Positions 17,211 to 26,719 are shown, counted from the first letter of the stretch. The stretch is DNA of 64,000 nucleotides from Bacteroidota bacterium (GCA_023428755.1 JAEYWX010000001.1:62001-126000), one strand, 5' to 3'. Made by a program: numbers and translations. Notes: generated from the letters alone by a model not told the origin.

Positions 17211-18731
17211 ATGTCAAAGAATAAAGCAATCCTCGTAATAATGGATGGATGGGGTCTCGGGCCGGTAAAAACGGCGGATGCCATCCAAAACGCCAATGTG
17301 CCTTTTGTCAGCAGTTTATACAGCCAGTTTCCAAACACAACATTGATTACCTGCGGTGAAGCAGTGGGCTTACCCGATGGACAGATGGGCAACAGCGAAG
17401 TTGGTCACCTGAACCTGGGCGCAGGCCGTATTGTGTACCAGGAGTTACAACGCATTCATGTAGCTGTACGCAGTGGTGAATTTGCGGCTAACAAAACATT
17501 GAATGAAAGTATTGATTATGCCATCGCTCATCAAAAGCCACTTCACATTATCGGTTTGGTAAGCGACGGTGGTGTGCATTCGCATACCAGTCATTTAAAA
17601 GCAATTACCTCTTTGTGTAAAGCAAAAGGATTAACCAATGTGTTTATCCATGCATTTACCGATGGACGGGATACCGATCCAAAAAGCGGGTTGGGTTATT
17701 TAACCGATCTGCAGCAACACCTGGATGCTACCGTTGGCGTGATTGCATCTGTTACGGGCCGTTATTATGCCATGGATCGAGATAAACGCTGGGAACGTGT
17801 AAAGCTGGCATACGATGCATTGGTAAATGGAATTGGTGAAAAAACGAACGATGTATTAAAAGCGCTTGCAACCTCATACGAAAACGGTGTTACAGATGAA
17901 TTCCTCAAACCCCTCATCAACGGTAATGCAAGTGGCTCATCAATTAAAGACGGTGATGCAGTGATCTGTTTCAACTTCCGTACCGACCGCTGTCGTGAAA
18001 TAACACAGGTGCTTACACAAATGGATATGCCCGATCATGGAATGCAAAAATTAAATCTGCATTATACTACCATGACGGAGTATGATAAAACGTACAACAA
18101 CGTACATGTCATTTTTGAAACCGATAACCTCAGTAAAACATTGGGTGAAGTATTGGAATTACATGGGCGCACACAAATACGGATTGCTGAAACGGAAAAA
18201 TATCCGCATGTAAGTTTCTTCTTTAGTGGCGGGCGTGAAAAGCCATTTGAAGGTGAAAAACGCATTATGGTACCTTCACCCAAAGTGGCAACTTACGATC
18301 TGCAGCCTGAAATGAGTGCGGTAGAAGTGACCGATGCAATTGTACCGGAAATTGAAGATGAAACAGCCGATTTCATTTGTTTGAATTATGCCAATGCAGA
18401 TATGGTGGGGCACACCGGTGTGTTCCCTGCCGCCATCAAAGCAGTTGAAACGGTAGATGCTTGTGTAAAGCGTGTGGTTACCGCAGCATTGGAACATGGC
18501 TATACTGTTTTTCTTACAGCCGATCATGGCAATGCCGATTATATGATCAATGAAGATGGTACACCTAACACCGCACATACATTAAACCCGGTGCCGTTGT
18601 TTGTGATCAGCCGTTCATGGAAAGGAACATTGAAACACGGAAAATTAGGGGATATTGCACCGTCCATCTTGACCATTTTGGGCTTGCCGGTACCCAAAGA
18701 AATGACCGGTGATATTTTGATCGATCAATAA
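17211..18731 (+). CDS. gpmI: 2,3-bisphosphoglycerate-independent phosphoglycerate mutase
   Basis: Glycolytic interconversion of 3- and 2-phosphoglycerate through a phosphoserine enzyme, with two Mn ions; alkaline phosphatase superfamily. The 506-residue length is standard. Metal-binding Asp12 lies in VIMDGWGLG, the phospho-acceptor Ser62 in MGNSEVGHLNLGAGR, and later ligands in TADHGNADYM near residue 446. VSDGGVHSH and HAFTDGRDTDP are substrate-binding blocks. The stop codon shares a base with the ATG of the next gene (TAATG), so the two are translationally coupled. Confidence 0.97.
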   Translation: MSKNKAILVIMDGWGLGPVKTADAIQNANVPFVSSLYSQFPNTTLITCGEAVGLPDGQMGNSEVGHLNLGAGRIVYQELQRIHVAVRSGEFAANKTLNESIDYAIAHQKPLHIIGLVSDGGVHSHTSHLKAITSLCKAKGLTNVFIHAFTDGRDTDPKSGLGYLTDLQQHLDATVGVIASVTGRYYAMDRDKRWERVKLAYDALVNGIGEKTNDVLKALATSYENGVTDEFLKPLINGNASGSSIKDGDAVICFNFRTDRCREITQVLTQMDMPDHGMQKLNLHYTTMTEYDKTYNNVHVIFETDNLSKTLGEVLELHGRTQIRIAETEKYPHVSFFFSGGREKPFEGEKRIMVPSPKVATYDLQPEMSAVEVTDAIVPEIEDETADFICLNYANADMVGHTGVFPAAIKAVETVDACVKRVVTAALEHGYTVFLTADHGNADYMINEDGTPNTAHTLNPVPLFVISRSWKGTLKHGKLGDIAPSILTILGLPVPKEMTGDILIDQ

Positions 18732-19240
18732 TGCAACTCATCAAAACGATAACAGCCGCATGTTTCTTCATTGGTTTATGTGTGCCCATGTTATCGCCTG
18801 TATTATTGCAAATCAAACAACTGCATGTGCAGCATGAAATGCTGGAGAAACTTGAAAAAGAACAACTCATCCGCATTCGTGTTAAAACAAACAACATTCA
18901 ATGGGTGAAACCCAACAAAGAATGTGTGGTTGGTAATGAAATGTTTGATGTAAAGAAAATAGTGGTTGATGGTGATGAGCTTATTCTTACCGGGTTGTAC
19001 GATGCAAAAGAAAAAGAGTTGAAACGAATGATCCGTCAGCAATCGGAACAACAATCGAAACAATCAAAGCAAACGGTTCAGTTATTTTCTGCTCCGGCTT
19101 TACCGGTTGAAGCTGCTAACGTTTTTTCATATACTGCCGGAACAGATGCCGTAAAAAATCTGTTCCGCCAGTCGTTTTATCACGCCCCTTTCCTGGGATA
19201 TCTTACTCCCCCTCCCAAAGCATTGTTTCTTTTTGTTTGA
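18731..19240 (+). CDS. Hypothetical exported or membrane-anchored coiled-coil protein
   Basis: A 169-residue protein not assigned to a family. The first 26 residues (LIKTITAACFFIGLCVPMLSP) form a signal peptide or anchor. A charged region follows (MLEKLEKEQLIRIRVKTNN), then a small beta-rich block with NKECVVGNEMFDVKKIVVDGDELILTG, and a Gln/Ser/Lys-rich tail. The pattern of a short uncharacterised secreted protein just before a TonB receptor is common in Bacteroidota iron loci. The gene starts inside the gpmI stop codon, and the haem-type receptor gene follows after 82 bases, so function in metal uptake is possible but only by position. Confidence 0.6.
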   Translation: MQLIKTITAACFFIGLCVPMLSPVLLQIKQLHVQHEMLEKLEKEQLIRIRVKTNNIQWVKPNKECVVGNEMFDVKKIVVDGDELILTGLYDAKEKELKRMIRQQSEQQSKQSKQTVQLFSAPALPVEAANVFSYTAGTDAVKNLFRQSFYHAPFLGYLTPPPKALFLFV

Positions 19241-19322
19241 TATTTTCTTACACGGTACGGCATCCTGCAATAACGGGATGTAACGCTGCTGTGTATCTGT
19301 TTATTCCACGTAATAGAACTGC

Positions 19323-21533
19323 ATGAAACAATTTTTATTGATCGGCATGTTTGCATTACCTGTTGTGTGTACGCATGCACAGGAAAAAGTAAACAACGAT
19401 TCAACGGCGAAGCAATTGGAAGAGGTGATCATTTCAGTAAACAAATGGGAATTGAAGATGAATGAAGTGCCCAATAAGATCACCAAGATCAGCAAACAGG
19501 AAATACTCCGCAACAATCCGCAAACAGCAGCCGACCTGTTATCACAAACAGGAACTGTGTTTGTACAAAAAAGTCAGTTGGGTGGAGGCAGCCCCATGAT
19601 ACGTGGCTTTGCCACCAACCGAGTGTTGCTGGTAGTTGATGGAGTACGAATGAACAATGCCATTTACCGCAGTGGAAATTTACAAAATGTAATTTCGGTT
19701 GATGCGTTGGCACTGGAAACAGCTGAAGTAATTTTTGGCTCCGGATCATTGATCTACGGAAGCGATGCAATTGGCGGCGTCATGGATTTTCATTCACTGC
19801 ATCCACGTTTATCTGCATCTGATAAAATGCTCATCAGGGGAAGCGCATCTGCCCGCTACTCTACTGCCAACAATGAAAATACAGTACATGCAGATGTAAA
19901 TGCCGGCTGGAAAAAATGGTCGGTATTATCGTCGTTCACGTACAGTAAGTTCGATGATTTGAAAATGGGAAAGTACGGCGGACAGGATAGTTACCTCCGT
20001 CCTGAATATGTGCAACGCATCAATGCTGTCGACAGCATTGTCAAAAATTCTGACCCACGTAAACAACGGTTCAGCGGATATGAGCAGATCAATCTCTTAC
20101 AAAAGGTTCGCTTTCGTCCAACAGAACATCTCGACATTCATTATGGATTTACGTATGCAAAAACAGGTATGGCTCCCCGTTATGACCGCCTGATCCAATA
20201 CCGGAATAACCGTTTGCGATTTGCCGAATGGAACTACGGACCCATGATCTGGAGTATGCACAACCTGCAATTACTGCACACTAAAAAGAACAAACTGTAT
20301 GATGAGGGAAAGCTTACAGTGGCTTACCAGGACTATGAAGAAAGCAGGATCGACCGCACACGAAATTCGTTGATCCGTAATCGACAAACAGAAACGGTGA
20401 AGGCCATTAGCTCCAATGCAGATGCCAATCGTTCTATTGGTAAAGGCCGTTTGTTTTATGGAGCAGAATATGTTTGGAACAAGGTAGGTTCAACCGGTTT
20501 ACAAACAAATATTAATACAGGTAATTCAAATGCATTTGTAAGCCGCTATCCCGATGGCAGCACATGGAGCACAACCGGCATCTACAGCAGCTATAAAATC
20601 AATATACAGCCAAAAGTTACAGTAACAGGTGGCTTACGTTACAGCTTCAATACACTATACGCAGTATTCGATACCAGCTTTATCAAATTCCCTTACAAGC
20701 AGGCGTCAATTAAAGAAGGCGCACTTACAGGAAATGCAGGCATTGTTTTTCGCCCTGCAGAAACATGGCAGTTGAACGCAAATTTTTCAACCGGTTACCG
20801 TATGCCCAATGTGGATGATATTGGAAAGCTGTTTGAAAGCGCCCCGGGAAATATTACAGTTCCCAATCCAGATCTTCGCTCAGAATATGCGTTGAATTAT
20901 GAAATAGGTTTCATTAAAAACATCAAAGAAAAACTACGGATTGAACTCAACCTTTTTCATTCTGTTCTCAATAATGCCATTGTACGCCGGCCTTCCACAT
21001 TTAATGGGCAGGATAGTATTTTGTTTGATGCTGTACTGAGCCGTGTAGAAGCATTACAGAATGTAGCGAAGGCAACCGTATGGGGTGCGCAGTTGAGTGC
21101 AGAAGTGTTTATCAATAAACATTTCTCTGTACAATCCCATGCTAATTTTATTACAGGAAAAGAAACCGATGATAACAGTAATGTACAGGTAGCACTTCGT
21201 CATGCACCACCTTTTTACGGAAGCACCTTACTCAAGTACCGGCTGAAAAAACTCTATGCAGAAGTTTCGGCATTATACAACAGCGAAATCAGTAATGCAA
21301 AACTGGCTCCGGTTGAGCAGGCAAAAACAGATATTTATGCAAAAGATGCGACTGGCAAACCCTACGCACCGGGATGGTACACCCTCAACATCAAAACATC
21401 GTATGAATTAACCAACAATCTGTTGCTGACAGCAGGCTGGGAAAACATCACGAATCAACGGTACCGGCCTTATTCATCAGGTATAGTAGCTGCCGGCAGT
21501 AATTTTATTTTTTCACTTCGGGCAAGTTTATAA
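19323..21533 (+). CDS. TonB-dependent receptor, probably haem/iron
   Basis: A 736-residue outer membrane active transporter. Signal peptide MKQFLLIGMFALPVVCTHAQ; TonB box region LEEVIISVNKWE; plug domain residues about 45-160 with GGGSPMIRGFATNRVLLVVDGVRMN and VEVIFGSGSLIYGSDAIGGV-type motif; the rest a 22-strand barrel ending SNFIFSLRASL. The plug sequence resembles the haemoglobin/transferrin/lactoferrin receptor group (TIGR01786-like), and the next gene encodes a PepSY-associated TM protein, a family linked to iron reduction and uptake. Substrate is therefore probably haem or ferric chelate; this is inference. Confidence 0.9.
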   Translation: MKQFLLIGMFALPVVCTHAQEKVNNDSTAKQLEEVIISVNKWELKMNEVPNKITKISKQEILRNNPQTAADLLSQTGTVFVQKSQLGGGSPMIRGFATNRVLLVVDGVRMNNAIYRSGNLQNVISVDALALETAEVIFGSGSLIYGSDAIGGVMDFHSLHPRLSASDKMLIRGSASARYSTANNENTVHADVNAGWKKWSVLSSFTYSKFDDLKMGKYGGQDSYLRPEYVQRINAVDSIVKNSDPRKQRFSGYEQINLLQKVRFRPTEHLDIHYGFTYAKTGMAPRYDRLIQYRNNRLRFAEWNYGPMIWSMHNLQLLHTKKNKLYDEGKLTVAYQDYEESRIDRTRNSLIRNRQTETVKAISSNADANRSIGKGRLFYGAEYVWNKVGSTGLQTNINTGNSNAFVSRYPDGSTWSTTGIYSSYKINIQPKVTVTGGLRYSFNTLYAVFDTSFIKFPYKQASIKEGALTGNAGIVFRPAETWQLNANFSTGYRMPNVDDIGKLFESAPGNITVPNPDLRSEYALNYEIGFIKNIKEKLRIELNLFHSVLNNAIVRRPSTFNGQDSILFDAVLSRVEALQNVAKATVWGAQLSAEVFINKHFSVQSHANFITGKETDDNSNVQVALRHAPPFYGSTLLKYRLKKLYAEVSALYNSEISNAKLAPVEQAKTDIYAKDATGKPYAPGWYTLNIKTSYELTNNLLLTAGWENITNQRYRPYSSGIVAAGSNFIFSLRASL

Positions 21534-21544
21534 TTAGAACGAGT

Positions 21545-22117
21545 ATGTCAACCCAAACAATTGTAAAACGAACAAGATGGTATCGGAAGATTCATCGCTG
21601 GATCGGCTCCGCTTTATTCATCTTTTTCTTCATTATTGCAGCTACCGGTTTGCTGCTCGGCTGGAAAAAAAACAGCAAAGGTTATTTGCTTGCTGATTCG
21701 CACCAGGGAACAACTGCCAATGTAAAGCAATGGCTTTCGTTCGACTCACTGCAAACTATAGCTGTGCGAACCATTCACGATAGCATTTCACCCCAACTAT
21801 CTGCAACAATTGACCGTATTGATGCAAGGCCCGGAAAAGGAATGGTCAAGTTTGTTTTTAAAGATCATTACTGGGCAGTACAGCTCGATTGTGCAACCGG
21901 AAATGTGCTGCACATTGAAAAACGGCGGGCCGATTTTATTGAACATTTACACGATGGTTCCATACTCGACAATCTCATCAAAAATAACAATGGGCTATTG
22001 AAACTCTCTTATACCACGATCATGGGGTTAAGTCTTTTATTCCTCACCTTCACGGGTTTTTGGCTGTGGTATAATCCCAAACGCATCAGAAATAAAAAAG
22101 AAAACAGGCAGGGTTGA
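21545..22117 (+). CDS. PepSY-associated TM helix protein
   Basis: A 190-residue inner membrane protein of the PepSY-associated TM (PiuB-like) group. It shows the signature start RKIHRWIGSALFIFFFIIAATGLLLGW (helix 1), a periplasmic domain of about 110 residues with VQLDCATGNVLHIEKRRADFIEHLHDGSIL, and a C-terminal helix (MGLSLLFLTFTGFWLWY). The conserved histidines His20 and His138-140 region could bind haem, as in related ferric reductase-like proteins. It follows the TonB receptor by 11 bases. Its last codons and stop are part of a terminator hairpin. Confidence 0.85.
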   Translation: MSTQTIVKRTRWYRKIHRWIGSALFIFFFIIAATGLLLGWKKNSKGYLLADSHQGTTANVKQWLSFDSLQTIAVRTIHDSISPQLSATIDRIDARPGKGMVKFVFKDHYWAVQLDCATGNVLHIEKRRADFIEHLHDGSILDNLIKNNNGLLKLSYTTIMGLSLLFLTFTGFWLWYNPKRIRNKKENRQG

Positions 22118-22130
22118 TCCTGCCTGTTTT
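22101..22130 (+). terminator. Terminator overlapping the end of the PepSY gene
   Basis: A perfect 12-base-pair stem (AAAACAGGCAGG and complement) with a six-base loop, followed by more T. The loop contains the TGA stop codon (22115-22117) of the PepSY gene, so the left arm is coding sequence. Confidence 0.88.
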
Positions 22131-22245
22131 TTGAAACGTTAAAGCGGTTGCCGAAAATGAGCTTTAAACGATTCACAAACCTTCATTTCCTTGCTTTATT
22201 TTGACAGTAAAGCAGCAGTAGTTTCAAAGAATTTGTCTAACTTGA

Positions 22246-22258
22246 GGGTTGCAAACCC
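22246..22258 (+). promoter_or_regulatory. Small perfect hairpin before the sigma factor start
   Basis: GGGTT, three bases, AACCC, ending eight bases before the ATG at 22267. It covers the region where a ribosome would bind and could also be an operator. Only sequence symmetry supports it. Confidence 0.3.
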
Positions 22259-22266
22259 GTCTGTGA

Positions 22267-22851
22267 ATGTCTGAGGAAGCAATCTTACAAGGATGTCTTA
22301 AAAATCAACCGGCCGCACAGCAGGAATTGTACAGCAGGTACAGTCCTAAAATGCTGTCCGTTTGTTACCGCTTTGCCCGCAGCCGGGAAGATGCGGAAGA
22401 TATGTTGCAAGAAGGTTTCATCAGGGTATTCACTCAAATTCATCAGTTTCAAAGTAAAGGCTCTTTTGAAGGTTGGATCAGGCGGATTATCGTGCATACC
22501 TGCATTAATCACTTAAAGAAATACAAGAAGTTTAATGACAGTGTTGACATTGCACAAGCCCAAACCATGCAGGTACGGGAAGATAGTGTGCCTTCGATCA
22601 TTCAGGCCAAGCAGGTAGTTGAATGTATCAGGATGCTGCCAATTGGTTACCGAACGGTGTTAAACCTGTTTGCAATAGACGGGTACACGCATCGTGAAAT
22701 TGCCGGCATGCTGGATATTGAAGAAAGTACCAGCCGATCGCAATACACAAGAGCCAAAGCTATGCTGGAGCAGATCTTGATTCAGAAAAAAATCATTTTC
22801 CGACCGCAGAAACAAGGTGAATGGGTGGCAGCAGCCCATGCTCGGTTTTAA
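22267..22851 (+). CDS. RNA polymerase ECF-type sigma factor
   Basis: A 194-residue sigma-70 family factor of the extracytoplasmic function group, directing RNA polymerase to a small regulon. Region 2 spans about residues 10-80 (LYSRYSPKMLSVCYRFARSREDAEDMLQEGFIRVF with IRRIIVHTCINHLKK), and region 4 about 120-170 (LPIGYRTVLNLFAIDGYTHREIAGML, a helix-turn-helix). The next gene, 31 bases downstream, encodes a membrane protein with an anti-sigma-like N-terminus, its probable regulator. A short hairpin lies just before the start codon. Target genes unknown. Confidence 0.93.
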   Translation: MSEEAILQGCLKNQPAAQQELYSRYSPKMLSVCYRFARSREDAEDMLQEGFIRVFTQIHQFQSKGSFEGWIRRIIVHTCINHLKKYKKFNDSVDIAQAQTMQVREDSVPSIIQAKQVVECIRMLPIGYRTVLNLFAIDGYTHREIAGMLDIEESTSRSQYTRAKAMLEQILIQKKIIFRPQKQGEWVAAAHARF

Positions 22852-22881
22852 ATTTTCCGTACGACCAAACCAAAACTGATT

Positions 22882-24264
22882 ATGGAGCGCTACATGTACA
22901 AAGACGAATCGTTTGAAGGGATGCTGAAGGAAAAAGCAGATGAGTACAAGATGTACCCATCCCAACAATCGTGGGACAATATTCAAAAACGCATCCGTCA
23001 TCAAAACCGCATCGTCAGTTTCAAATCCATTGGTTTAAGTGCTTTACTTCTTATAGGAATTTCCATTTCGCTTTCTGATGATCAAACAACCAACCGCAGC
23101 AACGATCTTACATCAGTAATCGTAGCCGGATTTGAACAAGATGCAGACATTGCAGCCGCAAACAGCCAAGTGCAAAAAACACCGGCTAAAATTATTCCGA
23201 TCACAACTTCAGTTTTAAAAAATACGAATGCTTTACAACCTTTAGAAGTAAGTACAACTGCTACAGATGAAGAAGCAGCAGTTCAAACCACTTCGCCGGA
23301 ACAATCGACAGTTACATCAACAGAAACAATTGAGTTGATAGTACCTGCAACTGTTTCAACCAACACAGCTGAACCTGTTTTGCAAAAGGCAACTGTAACA
23401 ATTGAGCCAACTTCTTTAAAGCCCGAAGTACCTGTGAAGTTAGCAGGAGAGGCAACACAGCTTGTTGCTGCTGAACCGGTAGCAGAAACAACAGCTGTTC
23501 CGGAAACAATGCTTACAGATGCTGAATTGAATTATGAAGTGAATGTGCCGGTAATCAGCACCCGCAAAGATAAAAGGCTGTTACAGTTCCATATTACACC
23601 TTCGGCCAGTTACCGTGTGCTGTACAGCGATAATAAATTTACATTTGGCAACTTCCCTCAGCAGAATCCGGAAAATGTGGTAAGGCATCGCCCGGCTATT
23701 GGATTGGAAGCTGGTGCTTCCGTTTTATTTCCTGTTTCAAAAAATGTGAAATTCAGAACAGGATTACAGTTCAATTATACTCGTCACAATGTGGAAGTAT
23801 TTAGAGCAGCTCCGCAAATTGCCACAGTAGTATTGAATTATTCTTCTACTATCCAGCGTGTAAGTTCATTGAATACAGATGGTAATCGTTATTTAATGAC
23901 CGAAGTAGCAAATGAAAGCTACCAGGTGTCAATTCCTGTTGGATTAGAAGTGAAACTTACAGGCAAGCAAAAACTGCAGTGGCATATGGCGGCAAATGTA
24001 CAGCCAACCTATCTTATTGCAGCATCCGGCTATTTACTTACCAACGATCTTAAAAAATACATCAAGGCTCCAGATCTTCTCAGTAATCTGAATCTGAACA
24101 CTGCACTTGAAACGTTTTTACGTTGGGATGTAAACAATGTACAGTTTCAGGCAGGTCCGCAATTGCGTTACCAGCTTTTCTCAAATGCAAGAGGTGATTA
24201 TCCCATCAAAGAACATTTAGTTGATTACGGTTTCCGGATAGGTATTGTTAAAACGCTGAGGTAA
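22882..24264 (+). CDS. Membrane-anchored barrel-like protein, probable sigma regulator
   Basis: A 460-residue protein with an unusual plan. Residues 1-45 are cytoplasmic-looking and resemble the N-termini of Bacteroidota anti-sigma-linked proteins (FEGMLKEKADEYKMYPSQQSWDNIQKRI). Residues about 46-65 form one transmembrane helix. Residues 70-220 are a Thr/Ala/Val-rich low-complexity linker. Residues 230-460 look like an outer membrane beta-barrel (PorT/PF13568-like: RFRTGLQFNYTRHNVEVF, FQAGPQLRYQLF, VDYGFRIGIVKTLR). It follows the ECF sigma gene directly. The arrangement suggests a regulator reaching across the periplasm, but this is inferred. Confidence 0.65.
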   Translation: MERYMYKDESFEGMLKEKADEYKMYPSQQSWDNIQKRIRHQNRIVSFKSIGLSALLLIGISISLSDDQTTNRSNDLTSVIVAGFEQDADIAAANSQVQKTPAKIIPITTSVLKNTNALQPLEVSTTATDEEAAVQTTSPEQSTVTSTETIELIVPATVSTNTAEPVLQKATVTIEPTSLKPEVPVKLAGEATQLVAAEPVAETTAVPETMLTDAELNYEVNVPVISTRKDKRLLQFHITPSASYRVLYSDNKFTFGNFPQQNPENVVRHRPAIGLEAGASVLFPVSKNVKFRTGLQFNYTRHNVEVFRAAPQIATVVLNYSSTIQRVSSLNTDGNRYLMTEVANESYQVSIPVGLEVKLTGKQKLQWHMAANVQPTYLIAASGYLLTNDLKKYIKAPDLLSNLNLNTALETFLRWDVNNVQFQAGPQLRYQLFSNARGDYPIKEHLVDYGFRIGIVKTLR

Positions 24265-24322
24265 TTTTTAACCGCTCATTTTCTGTAAACATTTCCATTG
24301 TAGTTTTCGATATTTTTATGGC

Positions 24323-24892
24323 ATGATACGTTATATGTTTGCTGCCGTATTATTGGCAGCCTTGTTTTCATTCAACAGCTGTAAAAACAAAAAACAGGAG
24401 CCCAAGAATTATATTGATGTAAGCTCCTACATGAAAGGTCAATTGAAATACATTGATACCGTTCCTTTCGCTTTTTTAAAAGTTGTACAACAAGACAGCA
24501 TTTATACCGATTCCCAATTCATCAGTAAAGAACAGGTAAAAGCCATCGTGCAGCCTTTTCTCGTGAAAGAGCTGGAGAAAAAGAATTTTGAAGAGAACTT
24601 CAAAGAGATCTCTTTTGCAGATGCGACCATTGAAACTGTGACCATTACGTACGATGCTGTCAATGAAAAATCGCCTGTTTCCCGGGTTGATATTTATGTG
24701 AACCCTGAAAAAGAGCGCATCACTCAATTATACCTCATCCGCCATGAACAAAAAGGCGATTCATCAGTTACACAACAATTACTCTGGAAGCATAATAAGA
24801 GCTTTGTACTTATTACTTCAAAAGCAAAAAAAGATGAGCCCGAGCATGTGATAACTGAGAAAGTGATTTGGGATGAACGTGAAGATGATTAA
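24323..24892 (+). CDS. Hypothetical lipoprotein
   Basis: A 189-residue exported lipoprotein with lipobox FSFNSCKNK (Cys20). The mature domain is alpha/beta with YMKGQLKYIDTVPFAFLKVVQQ, EQVKAIVQPFLVKELEKKNFEENF, and a beta-rich second half with VDIYVNPEKERITQLYLIRHE. The pattern is met in several Chitinophagaceae lipoproteins of unknown role; no named family can be given. It lies two bases before uvrC and may be cotranscribed with it, which says little about its job. Confidence 0.65.
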   Translation: MIRYMFAAVLLAALFSFNSCKNKKQEPKNYIDVSSYMKGQLKYIDTVPFAFLKVVQQDSIYTDSQFISKEQVKAIVQPFLVKELEKKNFEENFKEISFADATIETVTITYDAVNEKSPVSRVDIYVNPEKERITQLYLIRHEQKGDSSVTQQLLWKHNKSFVLITSKAKKDEPEHVITEKVIWDEREDD

Positions 24893-24894
24893 CA

Positions 24895-26706
24895 ATGACC
24901 GACGTTGAATTAAAAAAAGTATTACCCGGCATACCTGCACAGCCCGGCATTTATAAATATTATGATGCTGATAAAAAGTTGCTGTATGTGGGCAAGGCCA
25001 AACATTTGCGCAAACGTGTTTCTTCCTATTTCACAAAAACACTTCAATCATACAAAACACAGGAGCTGGTAAGGCGTATTCACAGCATTGAGTTTACAGT
25101 CGTGAATTCGGAGCAGGATGCATTTTTTCTGGAGAATTCGCTCATCAAACAATTTCAACCGGTTTTCAATATTGATTTGAAAGATGATAAGAGTTATCCC
25201 TTCATCGTTATAAAAAAAGAGCCTTTCCCGAGAGTGTTCCTTACACGAAGAAAGATACAGGATGGTTCTACTTATCTTGGCCCGTTTACATCAGTAGCAA
25301 AAGTGAGAGACCTGATTGATTTCATCAGGCAGCACATACCGATCCGTAACTGCAAACTAAACCTCAGCGAAAGCAATATTAAAAAAGGCAAATTCAAAGT
25401 TTGTCTTGAATATCATTTGGGCAATTGCAAAGGACCCTGTGAAGGATTCCAAACGCTGGAAGATTACCAGAAGGATCTGGAACAGGTAAAGAATATTCTC
25501 AAAGGAAATCTCTCACCCGTGATCCGGCATTTGAAAGATGAGATGAAGCAGTTTGCAGCGGAGATGAATTTTGAACGTGCGGAGATCAATCGCAAAAAAA
25601 TTGAACACCTGGAAAGTTATCGGGCCACATCAACAGTTGTAAATCCCAGGCTGGGCGATGCTGATGTAATTTCAATTATTGTGCAGGAAGAAAAAGCGTT
25701 TCTCAATTACATGATGGTACAAAACGGCAGCATCATTCAAACAGAAAATCTGCAGTTGGAAAGTCATTTAGGTGAAAGTGAAAAAGAGATACTGGAATTT
25801 GCTGTGAGTTATGTCCGTAACCGGTTTGAAAGTATTTCACCGGAATTGATTGTTCCCGTTGAGCTGGAATTACTCGATGAAGAATTGAAGATCACTGTTC
25901 CAAAATCGGGTGAAAAGAAAAAATTACTGGAGCTGTCGCAAAAAAATGTTGCTATCTTTTTTGAAGAATACAAGCGAAAGAAAGCGCTGCAGCTAACTGA
26001 TAAACGCAAAGAAAACAGCAGAAAGGTAATTGAACAGTTGCAACAGGATCTTCACCTGCAACAATTACCCGAACATATCGAATGCTTCGATAACTCCAAT
26101 TTCCAGGGAGCATATCCTGTTGCAGCAATGGTTTGTTTTAAGAATGGAGAACCCAGTAAAAATGATTACCGCAAGTTCAATATCAAAACGGTGAGTGGCA
26201 TCAATGATTTTGCGTCGATGAAAGAAGTTGTATATCGTCGCTATAAACGATTACTGGAAGAGCAGGCTCCATTACCACAGTTGGTGATCATAGATGGTGG
26301 TAAAGGCCAGCTATCGAGTGCAATGGAAAGCATCAGAGAATTGAAGTTGGAGAACCAAATAACAGTGGTAGGACTTGCAAAAAATGTTGAAGAGCTATTT
26401 TTCCCGGGCGATCACGAATCATTAAAACTGGATTATAATGGCGAATCGCTACGTTTGATACGTACGATACGTGATGAAGTACATCGTTTTGGTATAACAT
26501 TTCACCGGCAAAAAAGAAGTAAGGGTGCATTTAAAACCCAACTGGATGAGATCAAAGGCATTGGTAAAGAAACCATTGAAGTGCTGATGAAAGAATTCAG
26601 ATCTGTCAACAATATCAGCAATGCTACCGTGGATGAACTTGCAAATGTGGTTGGTGAGAGTAGGGCCCGGCTGGTGAAACAGGCATTAGAGAAGAGCAAA
26701 AACTAA
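24895..26706 (+). CDS. uvrC: Excinuclease ABC subunit C
   Basis: The dual-incision nuclease of nucleotide excision repair, recruited by UvrB to cut 3' and 5' of damage. The 603-residue length is normal. Domains in order: GIY-YIG nuclease (about 14-95; PGIYKYYDADKKLLYVGKAKHLRKR), a Cys-rich linker (CLEYHLGNCKGPCEG), the UVR domain binding UvrB (about 200-235), the RNase H-like 5' nuclease with the catalytic Asp in ECFDNSNFQG near residue 397, and a C-terminal helix-hairpin-helix (LDEIKGIGKETIEVLMKEF). It follows the lipoprotein gene by two bases. Confidence 0.96.
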   Translation: MTDVELKKVLPGIPAQPGIYKYYDADKKLLYVGKAKHLRKRVSSYFTKTLQSYKTQELVRRIHSIEFTVVNSEQDAFFLENSLIKQFQPVFNIDLKDDKSYPFIVIKKEPFPRVFLTRRKIQDGSTYLGPFTSVAKVRDLIDFIRQHIPIRNCKLNLSESNIKKGKFKVCLEYHLGNCKGPCEGFQTLEDYQKDLEQVKNILKGNLSPVIRHLKDEMKQFAAEMNFERAEINRKKIEHLESYRATSTVVNPRLGDADVISIIVQEEKAFLNYMMVQNGSIIQTENLQLESHLGESEKEILEFAVSYVRNRFESISPELIVPVELELLDEELKITVPKSGEKKKLLELSQKNVAIFFEEYKRKKALQLTDKRKENSRKVIEQLQQDLHLQQLPEHIECFDNSNFQGAYPVAAMVCFKNGEPSKNDYRKFNIKTVSGINDFASMKEVVYRRYKRLLEEQAPLPQLVIIDGGKGQLSSAMESIRELKLENQITVVGLAKNVEELFFPGDHESLKLDYNGESLRLIRTIRDEVHRFGITFHRQKRSKGAFKTQLDEIKGIGKETIEVLMKEFRSVNNISNATVDELANVVGESRARLVKQALEKSKN

Positions 26707-26719
26707 GTGTAAAAAAAAT

